A stretch of 64,000 nucleotides of DNA from an uncultured Chitinophaga sp. (GTDB taxonomy: Bacteria; Bacteroidota; Bacteroidia; Cytophagales; Cyclobacteriaceae). The notes beneath the pieces were generated by a model that did no database searches, had not been told where the DNA came from, and saw only the letters and a program-made list of their open reading frames with translations. Of this stretch, positions 1 through 9,135 are shown piece by piece. Position 1 is the first letter of the stretch. Each line of letters starts with the position of its first letter. The translations under genes and the position numbers were made by a program. Location: the NCBI GenBank assembly GCA_902168205.1, contig CABHOK010000007.1, forward strand, positions 434,001-498,000. Reading direction: 5' to 3'.

Positions 1-1147
1 GTCCAAGTTTTGCAAAGTATTGGAAACTCGCATCCGATAATTTACTGATGTCGTCCAGGTATATATTATCGCCTGTTACCCGATACAGATCTGCACCACC
101 GGAAAGCATCGAGCCGCTGTTATAGGTAATTGCAGGACCTACACGATCCTGACACGCGATCCCTTTGCGATACGTTGTACCATTTACCGTTTCGGTCTGT
201 GGATTGCCCGGTGAGCAGCCGCCTCTCATATCGTCATATACACCATCACCGCGCAGTAACTGGCTCTTCTGCCATGCATATATGCGCTTGGCAAAGTCCA
301 GGTAGTAATCACTTTTCTTTACCTGTGTCGTTACGCGGGTTTGCTTATCTGCAGCATCTATATAGCTGTAGGTTATTTCATCGTTCTTGTCTTTATACAA
401 CTCGTGCAGCCACACCAACGGACTGACTATGGGCCCGTTGCTGCAGGCATGTTTCGTTACATAACCAGGCCCCCAGGTAATGCCACCACGTTCAGCGCCA
501 TTGGCATCGCGTGTGCAATCCCATCCATCGAGTACATATTCGGTGAGATACTCGGCTCTCGCCAGATACTCAGCATTGTCTGTAGCCTTATACGCCTCGA
601 TAAACTCACGAACAAGCCACATCTGGTCGTCATATACATTTTGGATTCCTGCTACCTGTGCAGAGCCTTTTGAACCACCGCGGTTTACACCGTATACCGA
701 CCATTCTTTGGTTTGTGTATAGGAGGTCAGTTCGAACGTTCCTTCGTAGTAATCTGCATTCTCATACAACTTGTGAAGCAGCTCGGTATACTTGTTGAAA
801 TGCTCGTTGTACAGGGTAGCACTACCGTGCTCCTTCTGTGCTTCGAGTGCATGAAGAATAGCATTCACAGCTTCGATCGCGCTGGTATACATCCATATAC
901 TTCCTTTCTCTTCAGAACGTACATTGGTATAGGGATTATAGTAACGCGCCATCGCCATACCATCTCCTGTAAAGTGAGCGGTTACAGCATTGTCGGTAAG
1001 CTCTATAGCCCTGCGAAGATTTTGTTCCGACAGACTTACTTCGTTGGGTGGATTAACAGGACCATCTTCAGAAGCCGTGTCGCTGCAAGCCGCTATAGTC
1101 ATTAACAAGGCAAGGCTTGCTGTAGTAATCGAGCGAAATAGTGTCAT
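1..1147 (-). CDS. GH76 family alpha-1,6-mannanase-like lipoprotein (3' end outside window)
   Basis: Reading the minus strand from ATG at 1147 gives an open frame of about 382 codons that runs off the left edge without a stop. The N-terminus is a lipoprotein signal with a lipobox ending IAAC (Cys about residue 21). The following sequence matches glycoside hydrolase family 76, endo-acting alpha-1,6-mannanases that cut yeast-type mannan backbones. The motif VYDDQMW near residues 171-177 holds the Asp-Asp pair that is catalytic in this family, and WGPGYVTKHACSNGP further on is also family-like. It starts 17 bp after the stop of the upstream lipoprotein gene, so the two are probably co-transcribed. 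The product should sit on the cell surface or in the periplasm. Family assignment is by recognised motifs; substrate is inferred. Confidence 0.85.
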   Translation of the reverse strand, partial: MTLFRSITTASLALLMTIAACSDTASEDGPVNPPNEVSLSEQNLRRAIELTDNAVTAHFTGDGMAMARYYNPYTNVRSEEKGSIWMYTSAIEAVNAILHALEAQKEHGSATLYNEHFNKYTELLHKLYENADYYEGTFELTSYTQTKEWSVYGVNRGGSKGSAQVAGIQNVYDDQMWLVREFIEAYKATDNAEYLARAEYLTEYVLDGWDCTRDANGAERGGITWGPGYVTKHACSNGPIVSPLVWLHELYKDKNDEITYSYIDAADKQTRVTTQVKKSDYYLDFAKRIYAWQKSQLLRGDGVYDDMRGGCSPGNPQTETVNGTTYRKGIACQDRVGPAITYNSGSMLSGGADLYRVTGDNIYLDDISKLSDASFQYFAKLG

Positions 1148-1164
1148 TGTATAGTTCATTCTTT

Positions 1165-2976
1165 TTAGTTCAGATTAATCGTGTGGAAAACAAGCTTGTT
1201 CTCACCCGTGCTTGCTTCACCGTTGTATACACCAAACGCGAGCGTTACATTTTTACCCGTAAATGGAGACAAGTCGTACACGAACGATGCATAGCCTTCG
1301 GGATTTCCGACACCACCATCACCATGTTTAAATTTCCAGCAGCCATTGTCTGCTGCGAGTGCTTCCTGTGCTGTGTTAGACTGAGGAGCCAGGTGTGTAA
1401 CCGTACCATCATCTTCAATCGCGGTGAGTTTGAAGTACGTATAGTTGCTGCCGAAATTGCGCGTGGTAAACGTGAGCTGATCCGTGCCTGCTCCTATAGC
1501 AAACTTCGCATACAGGTATGCTTCCGGCACCGTTGTATTCACATCTGCTGTGTTACGGGTTTTGAGAATATAGCCTTCGGAAGGAAATACTTCAGGATCT
1601 TTCAACAGTGGAACGAACGACCACTCTGCAGCAACGTGCGCAACATTACGCCATGCACGATAAGCATCAACATAGTTATCGCGGTTACCGGATATAGGGC
1701 TCAGACCGGTGAAGGATTTTTTAGTGTGAGGCATGATAGAGCGTACAGTCTCCTGAGACAACTTCCATCCCGGAATAACTTCCGTACCCGGCAGCCAATC
1801 CCAGCCCACAACTTTTTTGTTGGCGAAGCGAATCGCACGAAGAACAAGTTGTTTCCAATAATCACCGGTAGACTGGCGATATATACCTATAGCAACAATA
1901 ACTTCTTTGCCTACATAACTGCTCAAGTCAAATTCAAAATCAGCGTAGTCGCCTGAGCCATAGGTTTTGTTCTCACCTATTTTCACAGCTGCGGGTTGAG
2001 CTGCAGAAAGATCAACTACCTGTACACCAAAGTGAGCAGGGCTCGCAGCATCAGCGTTGTGCGTACGCAATCTCACGGATAAGATCTTGTTGTCTTCTGT
2101 GATAAGCTTGCTGCCGTATACATACGAATCGAAAACATTCAGGTCAGCAGGATTGCTGCGTTGATCTTCGTTGTTACGAATCTGCAGCGTAGTGCCTTCG
2201 TTCTGTTCCTGCCATCCTCCCCAGAAGTCAAGCGTAGACATATAGTCGCAGGCCCAGTCCCAATGAGGATATGCATCGGCATTGCGTCCGCCCCTATATT
2301 CGTTGAAGTACCATTTGCCGGATAACAAAAGATCGTCACCCGTTAAACCGCGCAGCAGTTGTTGACTTCCCATCGTTACGTTCAGCGTAACAATACCATT
2401 TACGAAATCGGCAGGTGCTACCGGTTTTGTAATCGTAACATAACCTCCCTTGCTGAAGGTTACTGTGTAACTGTCTTCAATTAAATTCTCAAGCGTATAG
2501 GTTCCATCGCTTCCGGTAGTAACTGTCCCGGCAACGCCTACACTGATCGTTACACCTTCGAGTGGTACACCACCTTTGGTGGCATCGGTAATGGTCCCGG
2601 TAATTTTTGCAGATGCATTTACAAGCGTAGCATTCGCTGTAGCTACCTTGGTACCATCAAAATCTTTAGCCCCGACACTTTTGCTGATGGTTAACCATCC
2701 GGCTTTCGAGAACGTAACGGCATGTATTTTCACCGATACGTTTTCAAGTGTGTATCGTCCGTCAGTTGCCGTAGTGACGGATATATCTTCTTCACTAACA
2801 CCGGAAACAGTAACAGTAACATCGGAAATGGGTTGTCCGGAACCATCGGTAACAATACCCGTTATTGTCCCGACACTTTCGTTGATCGGGTCGTCATCTT
2901 TGTCGCAAGAACTCAGCGACACGAAGAACGTTCCCATCAAAACGATGTACGAAAGGAATCGTAAAATTTTGGTCAT
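1165..2976 (-). CDS. Surface lipoprotein with two carboxypeptidase-regulatory-like domains and a duplicated C-terminal module
   Basis: The start is set at ATG 2976 because translation from there gives a clean lipoprotein signal (MTKILRFLSYIVLMG, lipobox LSSC at Cys 24). A longer frame to 3069 adds non-signal residues. After an acidic CDKDDDP linker come two tandem carboxypeptidase-regulatory-like beta-sandwich domains (GTITGIVTDGSGQPI and GTITDATKGGVPLEG). The remaining roughly 400 residues look like a duplicated beta-rich module: FDLSSYVGKEVIVAIGIY and YDLSPFTGKNVTLAFGVY occupy equivalent places. I do not recognise a catalytic domain. Together with the GH76 gene immediately downstream this suggests a glycan-binding or scaffold lipoprotein of a polysaccharide utilisation locus; that role is inferred. 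Confidence 0.8.
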   Translation of the reverse strand: MTKILRFLSYIVLMGTFFVSLSSCDKDDDPINESVGTITGIVTDGSGQPISDVTVTVSGVSEEDISVTTATDGRYTLENVSVKIHAVTFSKAGWLTISKSVGAKDFDGTKVATANATLVNASAKITGTITDATKGGVPLEGVTISVGVAGTVTTGSDGTYTLENLIEDSYTVTFSKGGYVTITKPVAPADFVNGIVTLNVTMGSQQLLRGLTGDDLLLSGKWYFNEYRGGRNADAYPHWDWACDYMSTLDFWGGWQEQNEGTTLQIRNNEDQRSNPADLNVFDSYVYGSKLITEDNKILSVRLRTHNADAASPAHFGVQVVDLSAAQPAAVKIGENKTYGSGDYADFEFDLSSYVGKEVIVAIGIYRQSTGDYWKQLVLRAIRFANKKVVGWDWLPGTEVIPGWKLSQETVRSIMPHTKKSFTGLSPISGNRDNYVDAYRAWRNVAHVAAEWSFVPLLKDPEVFPSEGYILKTRNTADVNTTVPEAYLYAKFAIGAGTDQLTFTTRNFGSNYTYFKLTAIEDDGTVTHLAPQSNTAQEALAADNGCWKFKHGDGGVGNPEGYASFVYDLSPFTGKNVTLAFGVYNGEASTGENKLVFHTINLN

Positions 2977-3466
2977 AGGTTTGAATGGTTTTAGGTTGAA
3001 CATGTTGCTTGCAAAAGCTGCTTGTTTCATCCGGGCTGTCCGGAACCATCGATTGCAATTCGGATGCAAACGTTAACGACCCCTGGTTAGATTATGGGTT
3101 AAAACAGGGTTAATAACCCGGAGAAAAATGTTAATCGTTGGAATTTGGCGCGTTTTCTAAAAAATACTTTGATGAAAATGACTCGCCCCCTCAGAAAAAA
3201 TCAGCAGTTCGTGTCACTCGCAACGGTATGCCTGCACGCCTTTCATCGCAAGATTTATTTTACAAAAGGCAAAGTTGAAATAACAACTTCAACCGTTTCG
3301 CTCATGACCGTGTGGCGTGTACGCGCACCGTTGTGTGATTGGACCATGAAGAGACCGTGCACAAACGAGGAAGACTTCATTACCTCTCCCACCACAAGGC
3401 TGCAGAAAAAACTAAGGGTCGATAAAAAAGAGTTAATAAAATGGATAGGCACCTATAGCTATACCA
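2977..3466. other. Intergenic region, no gene recognised
   Basis: About 490 bp between the lipoprotein gene and the broken TMEM175 gene. It should contain the promoter of the minus-strand lipoprotein/GH76 operon, but I see no exact TAnnTTTG element there. A short dyad GGGTTAATAACCC lies at 3107-3119, with further TTAACCC/GGTTA-like words at 3085-3111 that could be a regulator site. Open frames on both strands between 3145 and 3483 have no recognisable domain and overlap each other, so I do not call them genes. Confidence 0.5.
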
Positions 3467-4096
3467 TCAATCTGCAGACCTAACCCCGACACGGGACACA
3501 TAACCTATAGCCTGCTCAGGAAAAAGAAAAATTATAAACATGATACCGGACAGAGCGAGACACAGCCATACATTTATAAACGAAAGTATAAATATCAGGC
3601 ACAACAGGATCGCTGCCAGTAAATAATAACGGCTGATGGTTTTAAGAGTCGCGCGAAGTTCTTCTTTCAAAAATCCGGATCGTACACCATACAACCAGAT
3701 ACCAAACATCGACAAACCCATCAATGCAAAATTGAAAGTATAGACGTTAACAGCAGTTTGTTGCTGTTCGGTATTAACTTATTTGGACAATAGCGCTGTG
3801 GCAAACGGAGTAAACGTGACCACCAATAGCTTGAAGCCATTAAGCAATAATAATTTGCTGTTACCCTTATGGATATAGCTAAACATGAAATGATGATTGA
3901 TCCAACAAATCAGAATTGTAAAAAAGCCAATGAGAAATGCTATATAGGTTGGCCAGTCTGCGGCCAAGAGCTGAAACAGCGATTCGCTACCGGTAACAGA
4001 CGGAACATGAATATCCAGAACAAGAAGCGTGATTGCAAAACCAAAAACACCGCCACTGAATGCCTCCAGCCAGGAAGTCATTTTATCTGTTTCCAT
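3467..4096 (-). pseudogene. TMEM175-like (DUF1211) membrane protein gene interrupted by an in-frame TAA
   Basis: Two open stretches, 3779-4096 and 3467-3724, lie in the same frame and together give about 209 codons, the usual length of bacterial TMEM175-type potassium channel proteins. The first half has the family signature region WLEAFSGGVFGFAITLLVLDI (canonical form R..AFSDGVFAIAITLLVLDI) followed by transmembrane helices. The second continues directly with further helices (ALMGLSMFGIWLYGV). Only one TAA codon at 3779-3781 separates them, after ...TALLSK, with 18 sense codons before the next methionine. The Asp of FSDG is Gly here and the leading Arg is Trp. Reading: recent nonsense mutation or sequencing error; two separate proteins is less likely. 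Confidence 0.75.
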
Positions 4097-4304
4097 TACG
4101 AACTTTGAGCGTAGAAATAGAGAATTATTATAAACACCAATGGGATTGGTCTGTCGCTATATATACCCGGGCCTACTACTTTAATCTTCTCCGTTACCGA
4201 GACAAGAGCATTCCGGGATTTAAGCCATAACTGTGATGCCCGGCCGTAGCGTTGTATCAATTAATCGTTAAATTTGGTTTTATCGCTTGCCCAAACCTCT
4301 CTCT

Positions 4305-5792
4305 ATGAAACGATTCCTATTGATTGCCCTGACGATGGTAATGTTCAGGCTCGATGCACAAGTGCTTATTGACTCTCTCCAAAATCAACTTTCAGCAACG
4401 CGCTCCACCGAGGAACAAATTGATATACTGAACCAGCTCTCGCACGCCTATACATTGGTTTCGCTCAGTCGTGCAGAAGAATTAGCACAAAAGGCACTCG
4501 TATCCGCACAGGAAAATGAATATGACAAAGGGATTGCCACAAGCTTTAACAATCTGGGTATTTGTGCTTCGATACAAGGCAAACATGCTGAAGGCATGGA
4601 TTACTTTATTAAAGCGTTACGAATTCGTGAGCGTCTCAAAGACACAAAAGGGATGTCTCATATCTACAATAACATTTCCAGAGTATTGATTTACCAGGGC
4701 GATTACAACCTGGCAATTGATTACTCTAAAAAATCAATAGCGCTTATTGAACGCACCGATGATCCCAAAGCCCTTGCCAATGCCTATGTTTCACTCGGTG
4801 AGATATACCTGAAACGGAACGATCTCGATAAGGCTTTGCAAATGTATACCACGGCACGTGACATAAGCGTACGTGCCAACCTGAGCGATTATAAATTATG
4901 GACAGAAGCCAAGCGCATCAGTGTACTGAATGCCCAGGGAAAATTTCAGCTCGCCTTGCAGACCGGGCTTGCTATTGAGACATCGCTGCCCGTACACCGT
5001 GACTTCTTCTCTACCATTGAACTGCATCAAACGATAGGATTGATATACTCCAACCTGAACGACTTTGAACACGCCACGAAGTACCTGTACAAGGCAAAGG
5101 CCATGGCCGATTCACTGAATGATGCCAACGCCCGGATAACCGCGCGGGCGAATCTAAGCAGCACGTTTCGGAAATTCAGGGCGTATGATTCCGCCTGGTA
5201 CTATAACGACAACTATATAGCGCTTCGCGATGAAGTATTTAATGCGGAGAAGTCGAGGCAGATTGCAGCACTTGAACACCTGTATCAATCCGAACAAAAA
5301 GACCAGATGCTGGCAATGCGAGATCAGAAGATACGCACGTTAACCCTGGCCGTTATCATTGGTAGTCTTTTACTTCTGGCCATTACGGCACTGGTAATTA
5401 TTGTATTCCGGTTATACCGGGATAAGAAGCGATCGCTTGTCGAAATGAAACGCCTGAACAATGATATATATGAAAAGCATGAAGAGATTCTGGCGCAGGC
5501 TGAAGAGTTGACACAGGCCAACGCAGAGATCAGCCGGATGAATGAATCACTTGAAATGGAAGTATCACAACGTGTAGCCGAGATAAAATTGCAAAATCAA
5601 AAGCTCCTGGAGTATGCATACTTTAATGCTCATAATGTACGTGGTCCGTTAGCGCGTATTTTGGGACTTTGCACATTGATGTCGCACGAATCATCTATCG
5701 ATGAACTTCGAGAGTATAATTCACGCCTGCTATACTGTGCAGAAGAATTGGACAGTGTGGTGCGTGAGATCAACCGGAAATTATCGGATTGA
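4305..5792 (+). CDS. TPR-repeat membrane sensor with histidine-kinase dimerisation segment but no ATPase domain
   Basis: Start taken at ATG 4305, which opens a signal peptide (MKRFLLIALTMVMFRLDA); an upstream in-frame TTG at 4287 is less likely. Residues about 30-310 form tetratricopeptide repeats (for example ATSFNNLGICASIQGKHAEG and ANAYVSLGEIYLKRNDLDKA). A transmembrane helix follows (TLAVIIGSLLLLAITALVIIV), then a coiled coil. The end contains YFNAHNVRGPLARILGL, which looks like the H-box of a HisKA dimerisation domain with its phospho-accepting His. The protein stops about 40 residues later, so the HATPase_c catalytic domain is absent. The stop is followed by a convergent gene, not by the missing domain. 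It may act as a phosphoryl-accepting scaffold or partner of another kinase; this is inference. Confidence 0.8.
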   Translation: MKRFLLIALTMVMFRLDAQVLIDSLQNQLSATRSTEEQIDILNQLSHAYTLVSLSRAEELAQKALVSAQENEYDKGIATSFNNLGICASIQGKHAEGMDYFIKALRIRERLKDTKGMSHIYNNISRVLIYQGDYNLAIDYSKKSIALIERTDDPKALANAYVSLGEIYLKRNDLDKALQMYTTARDISVRANLSDYKLWTEAKRISVLNAQGKFQLALQTGLAIETSLPVHRDFFSTIELHQTIGLIYSNLNDFEHATKYLYKAKAMADSLNDANARITARANLSSTFRKFRAYDSAWYYNDNYIALRDEVFNAEKSRQIAALEHLYQSEQKDQMLAMRDQKIRTLTLAVIIGSLLLLAITALVIIVFRLYRDKKRSLVEMKRLNNDIYEKHEEILAQAEELTQANAEISRMNESLEMEVSQRVAEIKLQNQKLLEYAYFNAHNVRGPLARILGLCTLMSHESSIDELREYNSRLLYCAEELDSVVREINRKLSD

Positions 5793-5799
5793 GACTGCG

Positions 5800-6288
5800 T
5801 TACTTTTTTTTCGTTTTTAAAAGATGATAGAACGCCATCATGATGGGCGTTGGATACACGCTTAAAGACTTTTTATAGTACTGATCAGCCTGTGCCATAT
5901 CGCCCTCAAGTTCATATAGCATTGCTACATTGCCATAGGCTTCCGCTGCCTGCCGACTGTATTCCTTTCCTTTCTCATCCGTTGACGCTATTGCCAGAAA
6001 TTCTTTTTTGCCTTTCAATGTCCCCTCCTGTTTCCGTTTATCAAGCGCCTTAAAGTATAACGTTTTGATGTTGGTCATAGTCCTGGTATATACATCACAA
6101 TTCTTCATGAAGTGCAGTATGCTGTTGGTCATCAGCTCATCATCTATAAAATGATCTTTTTCGAGTGCCGTGAGATGCGCAAGGCGTGGTGACTCTTTGG
6201 TTACAACGGAATCAAATGCTGATTCATGCTCCTGATAAAACTTTGCACGACACTCCATTTCCCGCTCCAACGTTGCCTGAAAAATCAT
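5800..6288 (-). CDS. Small TPR-containing protein, start uncertain
   Basis: A 162-codon frame from ATG 6288 whose C-terminal third (EAYGNVAMLYELEGDMAQADQYYKKSLSVYP) is a tetratricopeptide repeat; the rest is helical and unrecognised. The same frame stays open upstream of ATG 6288 to a TAA near 6383. It reads a hydrophobic stretch like a signal peptide (FRQCFAIVFLTVWTSMIFQ), yet no ATG, GTG or TTG lies in that extension. Either translation begins at 6288, the gene uses an unusual start such as CTG, or the true start was lost by a small indel. It converges with the TPR sensor gene, with only 7 bp between their ends. Confidence 0.55.
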   Translation of the reverse strand: MIFQATLEREMECRAKFYQEHESAFDSVVTKESPRLAHLTALEKDHFIDDELMTNSILHFMKNCDVYTRTMTNIKTLYFKALDKRKQEGTLKGKKEFLAIASTDEKGKEYSRQAAEAYGNVAMLYELEGDMAQADQYYKKSLSVYPTPIMMAFYHLLKTKKK

Positions 6289-6487
6289 CGATGTCCAGAC
6301 TGTCAGAAAAACAATTGCAAAACATTGCCTGAAACTTGTGTTCGAGTTTTTGCTGCGCAGCGTTTTGCACCCGGCATAACGCGAGCGGAAACATTAATAA
6401 AAAAGTGTCCGGATAAATAACAGAAGTGTATAGCGTGATTTCATTTACAAAAAAAGATATAGCATGAAATATAAGCTTCTATAAATG

Positions 6488-6521
6488 CAAAAAGGCATAA
6501 GATCGGTGATCTCATGCCTTT
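6488..6521 (-). terminator. Rho-independent terminator of the beta-helix gene
   Basis: On the minus strand a 14-bp stem (AAAGGCATGAGATC / GATCTTATGCCTTT, 3-nt loop) is followed by a T-run. One pair is G-U on the minus strand but A-C on the plus strand, which favours function in the minus direction, downstream of the gene ending at 6558. Confidence 0.85.
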
Positions 6522-6557
6522 ACGTTTACCGGTCATTTCAGTTGAACGGTTATCAAT

Positions 6558-8729
6558 TCACCGCTGCGATTTTACAACCTTGTAGGTTTCCTTCTTTCCA
6601 TCCCCGGAAAGGACATGAACAAAGTAAATCTGGTTGTCTGGCAATGTCGATATATCTATTTGCTTACGTTCTTCACCACTCACTGTCAAAGTTGAATATA
6701 CCTGGTTTCGCGCATCCGAAATGCTGATGGTATACGAGTTATTCGGATCAACTGCTATACCAAGATAATTGGACACCGGGTTTGGATATAGCGATACACC
6801 GAGGCTCTTCGCTTGTGTCGGTTCAACATTCGCTGCCGCTACAGCGGCTGTTACCATATTTGAAACTGCAATGGCATTGATATGTGCGTGCGCTCCGGAT
6901 ACGGCTACCAACTTCAACTGAAGTGTATTGTCAGCTACATGCGTTGTAAAGGAATGAGAGTCCGCACCACTCAGGGTTGAATCATATACATCGTATGTCG
7001 TGATTAAATTTCCTTCTGCATAAATATTAAATCTTCTTTGACCGGATGTAAATGTATCGCCACCTTTCCTGGCAAAGTAAAGTGAAACCTTATACGTTTC
7101 ATTTGATTCCGGAACCGGTATATTGTATTGAATGGTTGTACCATTTCCGCTTGTATAGCGATAGGATCCCAGCACTGCATTTGGAGCATCGGTATTATTC
7201 ACACCGGAGAAGGAACTGGCACTTCCGGTTGTCAATGACGGATAGGTGGTATCAAAATAAGGATGCGGTGTTGTTTGTTTATCACGCTCCCATTGGTTAT
7301 TCACTACATCGCCACCGGCATTTATATATATAGCCCAGGGTTCTGACGGTGTCTCCGGAGATTCAAAGGCACCGGCATCCCATCCCGTTCCTACGGGACG
7401 CGCTACATGGTCGAAGTCAAACGTTACACCATAGCTGCTCACATTAACACCATAGCCAATCGCAGGACTGGAGGATGTCAAATGATAATTTTGATTGGTG
7501 GCATCTGCGAATTGGACCGTATTGATATTCCTGGTTTCATAGTTACCGGCAGAATCGATGTTAACACCGTTGGAGTAACTGATATACTTTAACTGCGGGT
7601 TAACAATAATATTATTTTTAACAACGTTCATTTCCACCAGCTCACTATATAGCAACAAGCCATTGTTCTTCGGATTGATGATGGTGTTGTTAATGATCTT
7701 GTAACCGGAACCAGGTCCTGTAATGGTAGCGGCTCCTCCCCGCTCGTCAACGAACATACCTCCGTTGCTCGGGTTGATCATGATATTATTGAAGATAACA
7801 TTATCTCCGCGGCCCAGGCATATAATCGAGTAACCCGTCCTGTCAACGGCATTGGCGGGCGGTATATTTAACATAAAGTTATTGTAACATAAACCACCGG
7901 TTCCTTCTCCCAGCTGTATACCATTTCCCTGGTCGTTCCGGTTGTCAAAGGGCCGCTGGCCGTGGCGTTCAATCCGGTTGTCGTATATCTCACAACCTTG
8001 TGTTGCCGATCCTACCTGTATACCATCGGCACCTGTATCGAACACGATGTTATTATATATCTTGGCTCCTACAATCGCGTGAGGATAAACGCGGATCACG
8101 GTATCTCCGCATGTTCGATTCACACCACCTGCGTAAAATGAATTTCCTATATACAGACCTTCGCCCTGGTTGGTGCTGTGTATATAGTTATCGTGAATAC
8201 GAATGTCGTGCATGGTAAAATTCTCCCGCCACGTAGCCGGATTACAATCCGGATCGGTCTTCGCCATGATGCCCGCAAAATTTTGTCCGTGGACATCGAG
8301 GTGATCGATTTCAAAATTGGTACTGAGACTATCAACCGAAATTCCCTGGCTGCCGCCATTCACTTCTATACCATACGTGAGGGACGCATCACCGGTACCG
8401 GTTAACCGGAAGTGAGAGCTGCCGAAAAACTTGATGGAAAAAGACAACGTTCCGGAGTTAACAGTATATTTTCCTCCACAATTCATAATGATAATGGGAG
8501 CTGCCGATGTTCCGTTAAACCTCTTGAACAACAGGTTGCCATTACGTGGTGTAGCAGCATCCAGACAAACAACAGACCCCGGGGGGACATTCCGACCTTC
8601 AACGATATTCTTACCAGGTATCAGCAAATCGGAAAGATGAAAATCACAATCACATTGAGCATCGGCCTGCCGCGCGGTGAAGAGTACCATAACCAGCAGG
8701 AATAAATTCAGACATAGAGTTCTTGTCAT
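6558..8729 (-). CDS. Secreted right-handed beta-helix protein with malectin-like domain and T9SS sorting domain
   Basis: 723 residues starting with a signal peptide (MTRTLCLNLFLLVMVLFTARQADAQ). Residues about 30-460 are a parallel beta-helix with many Asn-rich turns (NNIVFDTGADGIQVG, NRIERHGQRPFDNRNDQGN), as in pectate-lyase-like proteins. Residues about 475-640 resemble a malectin/di-glucose-binding domain (YINAGGDVVNNQWERDK, LYFARKGG, RRFNIYAEG). The last 75 residues are a type A T9SS C-terminal sorting domain (VSLYPNPVSNYLGI...). The protein should be exported through the outer membrane by T9SS and anchored or released. Polysaccharide binding or cleavage is inferred from the fold; no catalytic residues were identified. 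It appears monocistronic, with its own terminator at 6488-6521. Confidence 0.85.
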   Translation of the reverse strand: MTRTLCLNLFLLVMVLFTARQADAQCDCDFHLSDLLIPGKNIVEGRNVPPGSVVCLDAATPRNGNLLFKRFNGTSAAPIIIMNCGGKYTVNSGTLSFSIKFFGSSHFRLTGTGDASLTYGIEVNGGSQGISVDSLSTNFEIDHLDVHGQNFAGIMAKTDPDCNPATWRENFTMHDIRIHDNYIHSTNQGEGLYIGNSFYAGGVNRTCGDTVIRVYPHAIVGAKIYNNIVFDTGADGIQVGSATQGCEIYDNRIERHGQRPFDNRNDQGNGIQLGEGTGGLCYNNFMLNIPPANAVDRTGYSIICLGRGDNVIFNNIMINPSNGGMFVDERGGAATITGPGSGYKIINNTIINPKNNGLLLYSELVEMNVVKNNIIVNPQLKYISYSNGVNIDSAGNYETRNINTVQFADATNQNYHLTSSSPAIGYGVNVSSYGVTFDFDHVARPVGTGWDAGAFESPETPSEPWAIYINAGGDVVNNQWERDKQTTPHPYFDTTYPSLTTGSASSFSGVNNTDAPNAVLGSYRYTSGNGTTIQYNIPVPESNETYKVSLYFARKGGDTFTSGQRRFNIYAEGNLITTYDVYDSTLSGADSHSFTTHVADNTLQLKLVAVSGAHAHINAIAVSNMVTAAVAAANVEPTQAKSLGVSLYPNPVSNYLGIAVDPNNSYTISISDARNQVYSTLTVSGEERKQIDISTLPDNQIYFVHVLSGDGKKETYKVVKSQR

Positions 8730-8967
8730 ACATTGTTAGTTTAAATGTACAGAGTATAATTTCTAATAACAGATTATTTAACTAGAGTATCATCACCGGT
8801 AATGAGTCGGTGAAATTTATAAAATTTCGGGCCAATTGTTGGTATCAGACATATATACTCCGGAGAATATTTCGCAGCTACAGCGATGTATAGTTAAGAT
8901 CCAGGACGCTCTTAGAGGCAAGTCTCGTTTGAGACACTTCGATTCCTATTGAAAGCAAAATGGGGAT

Positions 8968-9012
8968 AAAAAAATGAGACCAGTAAAATCCCGACTGGAT
9001 TCGACTGGTCTC
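8968..9012 (-). terminator. Orphan terminator-like hairpin
   Basis: GAGACCAGT (8976-8984) pairs with ACTGGTCTC (9004-9012). On the minus strand the stem is followed by CATTTTTTTATC, an intrinsic-terminator layout. No minus-strand gene lies immediately upstream (9013-9135 has none), so it may end a short untranslated RNA or limit antisense transcription from the Crp locus. Confidence 0.5.
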
Positions 9013-9119
9013 GATTCCTAACCTACCTGTTTATTCAGGTGGAATTGCAAATATACAACCTGTATATGCCCGTTGAATCACATATTCCGGGTAGTACCAC
9101 TGTCCTTTTCGATTTTTCT

Positions 9120-9127
9120 TACCTTTG
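9120..9127 (+). promoter_or_regulatory. Putative Bacteroidota -7 promoter element for the Crp-type gene
   Basis: TACCTTTG matches the TAnnTTTG consensus exactly and lies 8 bp before ATG 9136, which would make the transcript nearly leaderless. No convincing -33 TTTG was found at the expected spacing. Confidence 0.4.
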
Positions 9128-9135
9128 AACAGTCT

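Larger units (their letters stand above)
8730..9135. other. Intergenic region between divergent genes
   Basis: About 400 bp between the minus-strand beta-helix gene and the plus-strand Crp-type gene. It must hold both promoters. It also contains an isolated hairpin at 8968-9012 (see terminator entry) and a smaller dyad, ACCTACCTG...CAGGTGG, near 9020-9043. No open frame with recognisable content was seen. Confidence 0.5.

Noticed and set aside
1141-1956. Plus-strand 271-codon open frame
   Set aside because: It lies wholly antisense to the clear lipoprotein gene and translates to Cys- and Arg-rich sequence with no domain; a shadow.
3145-3483. Plus-strand 112-codon frame and a 65-codon minus-strand frame
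   Set aside because: They overlap each other between genes, show no signal peptide, domain or promoter, and have unlikely composition.
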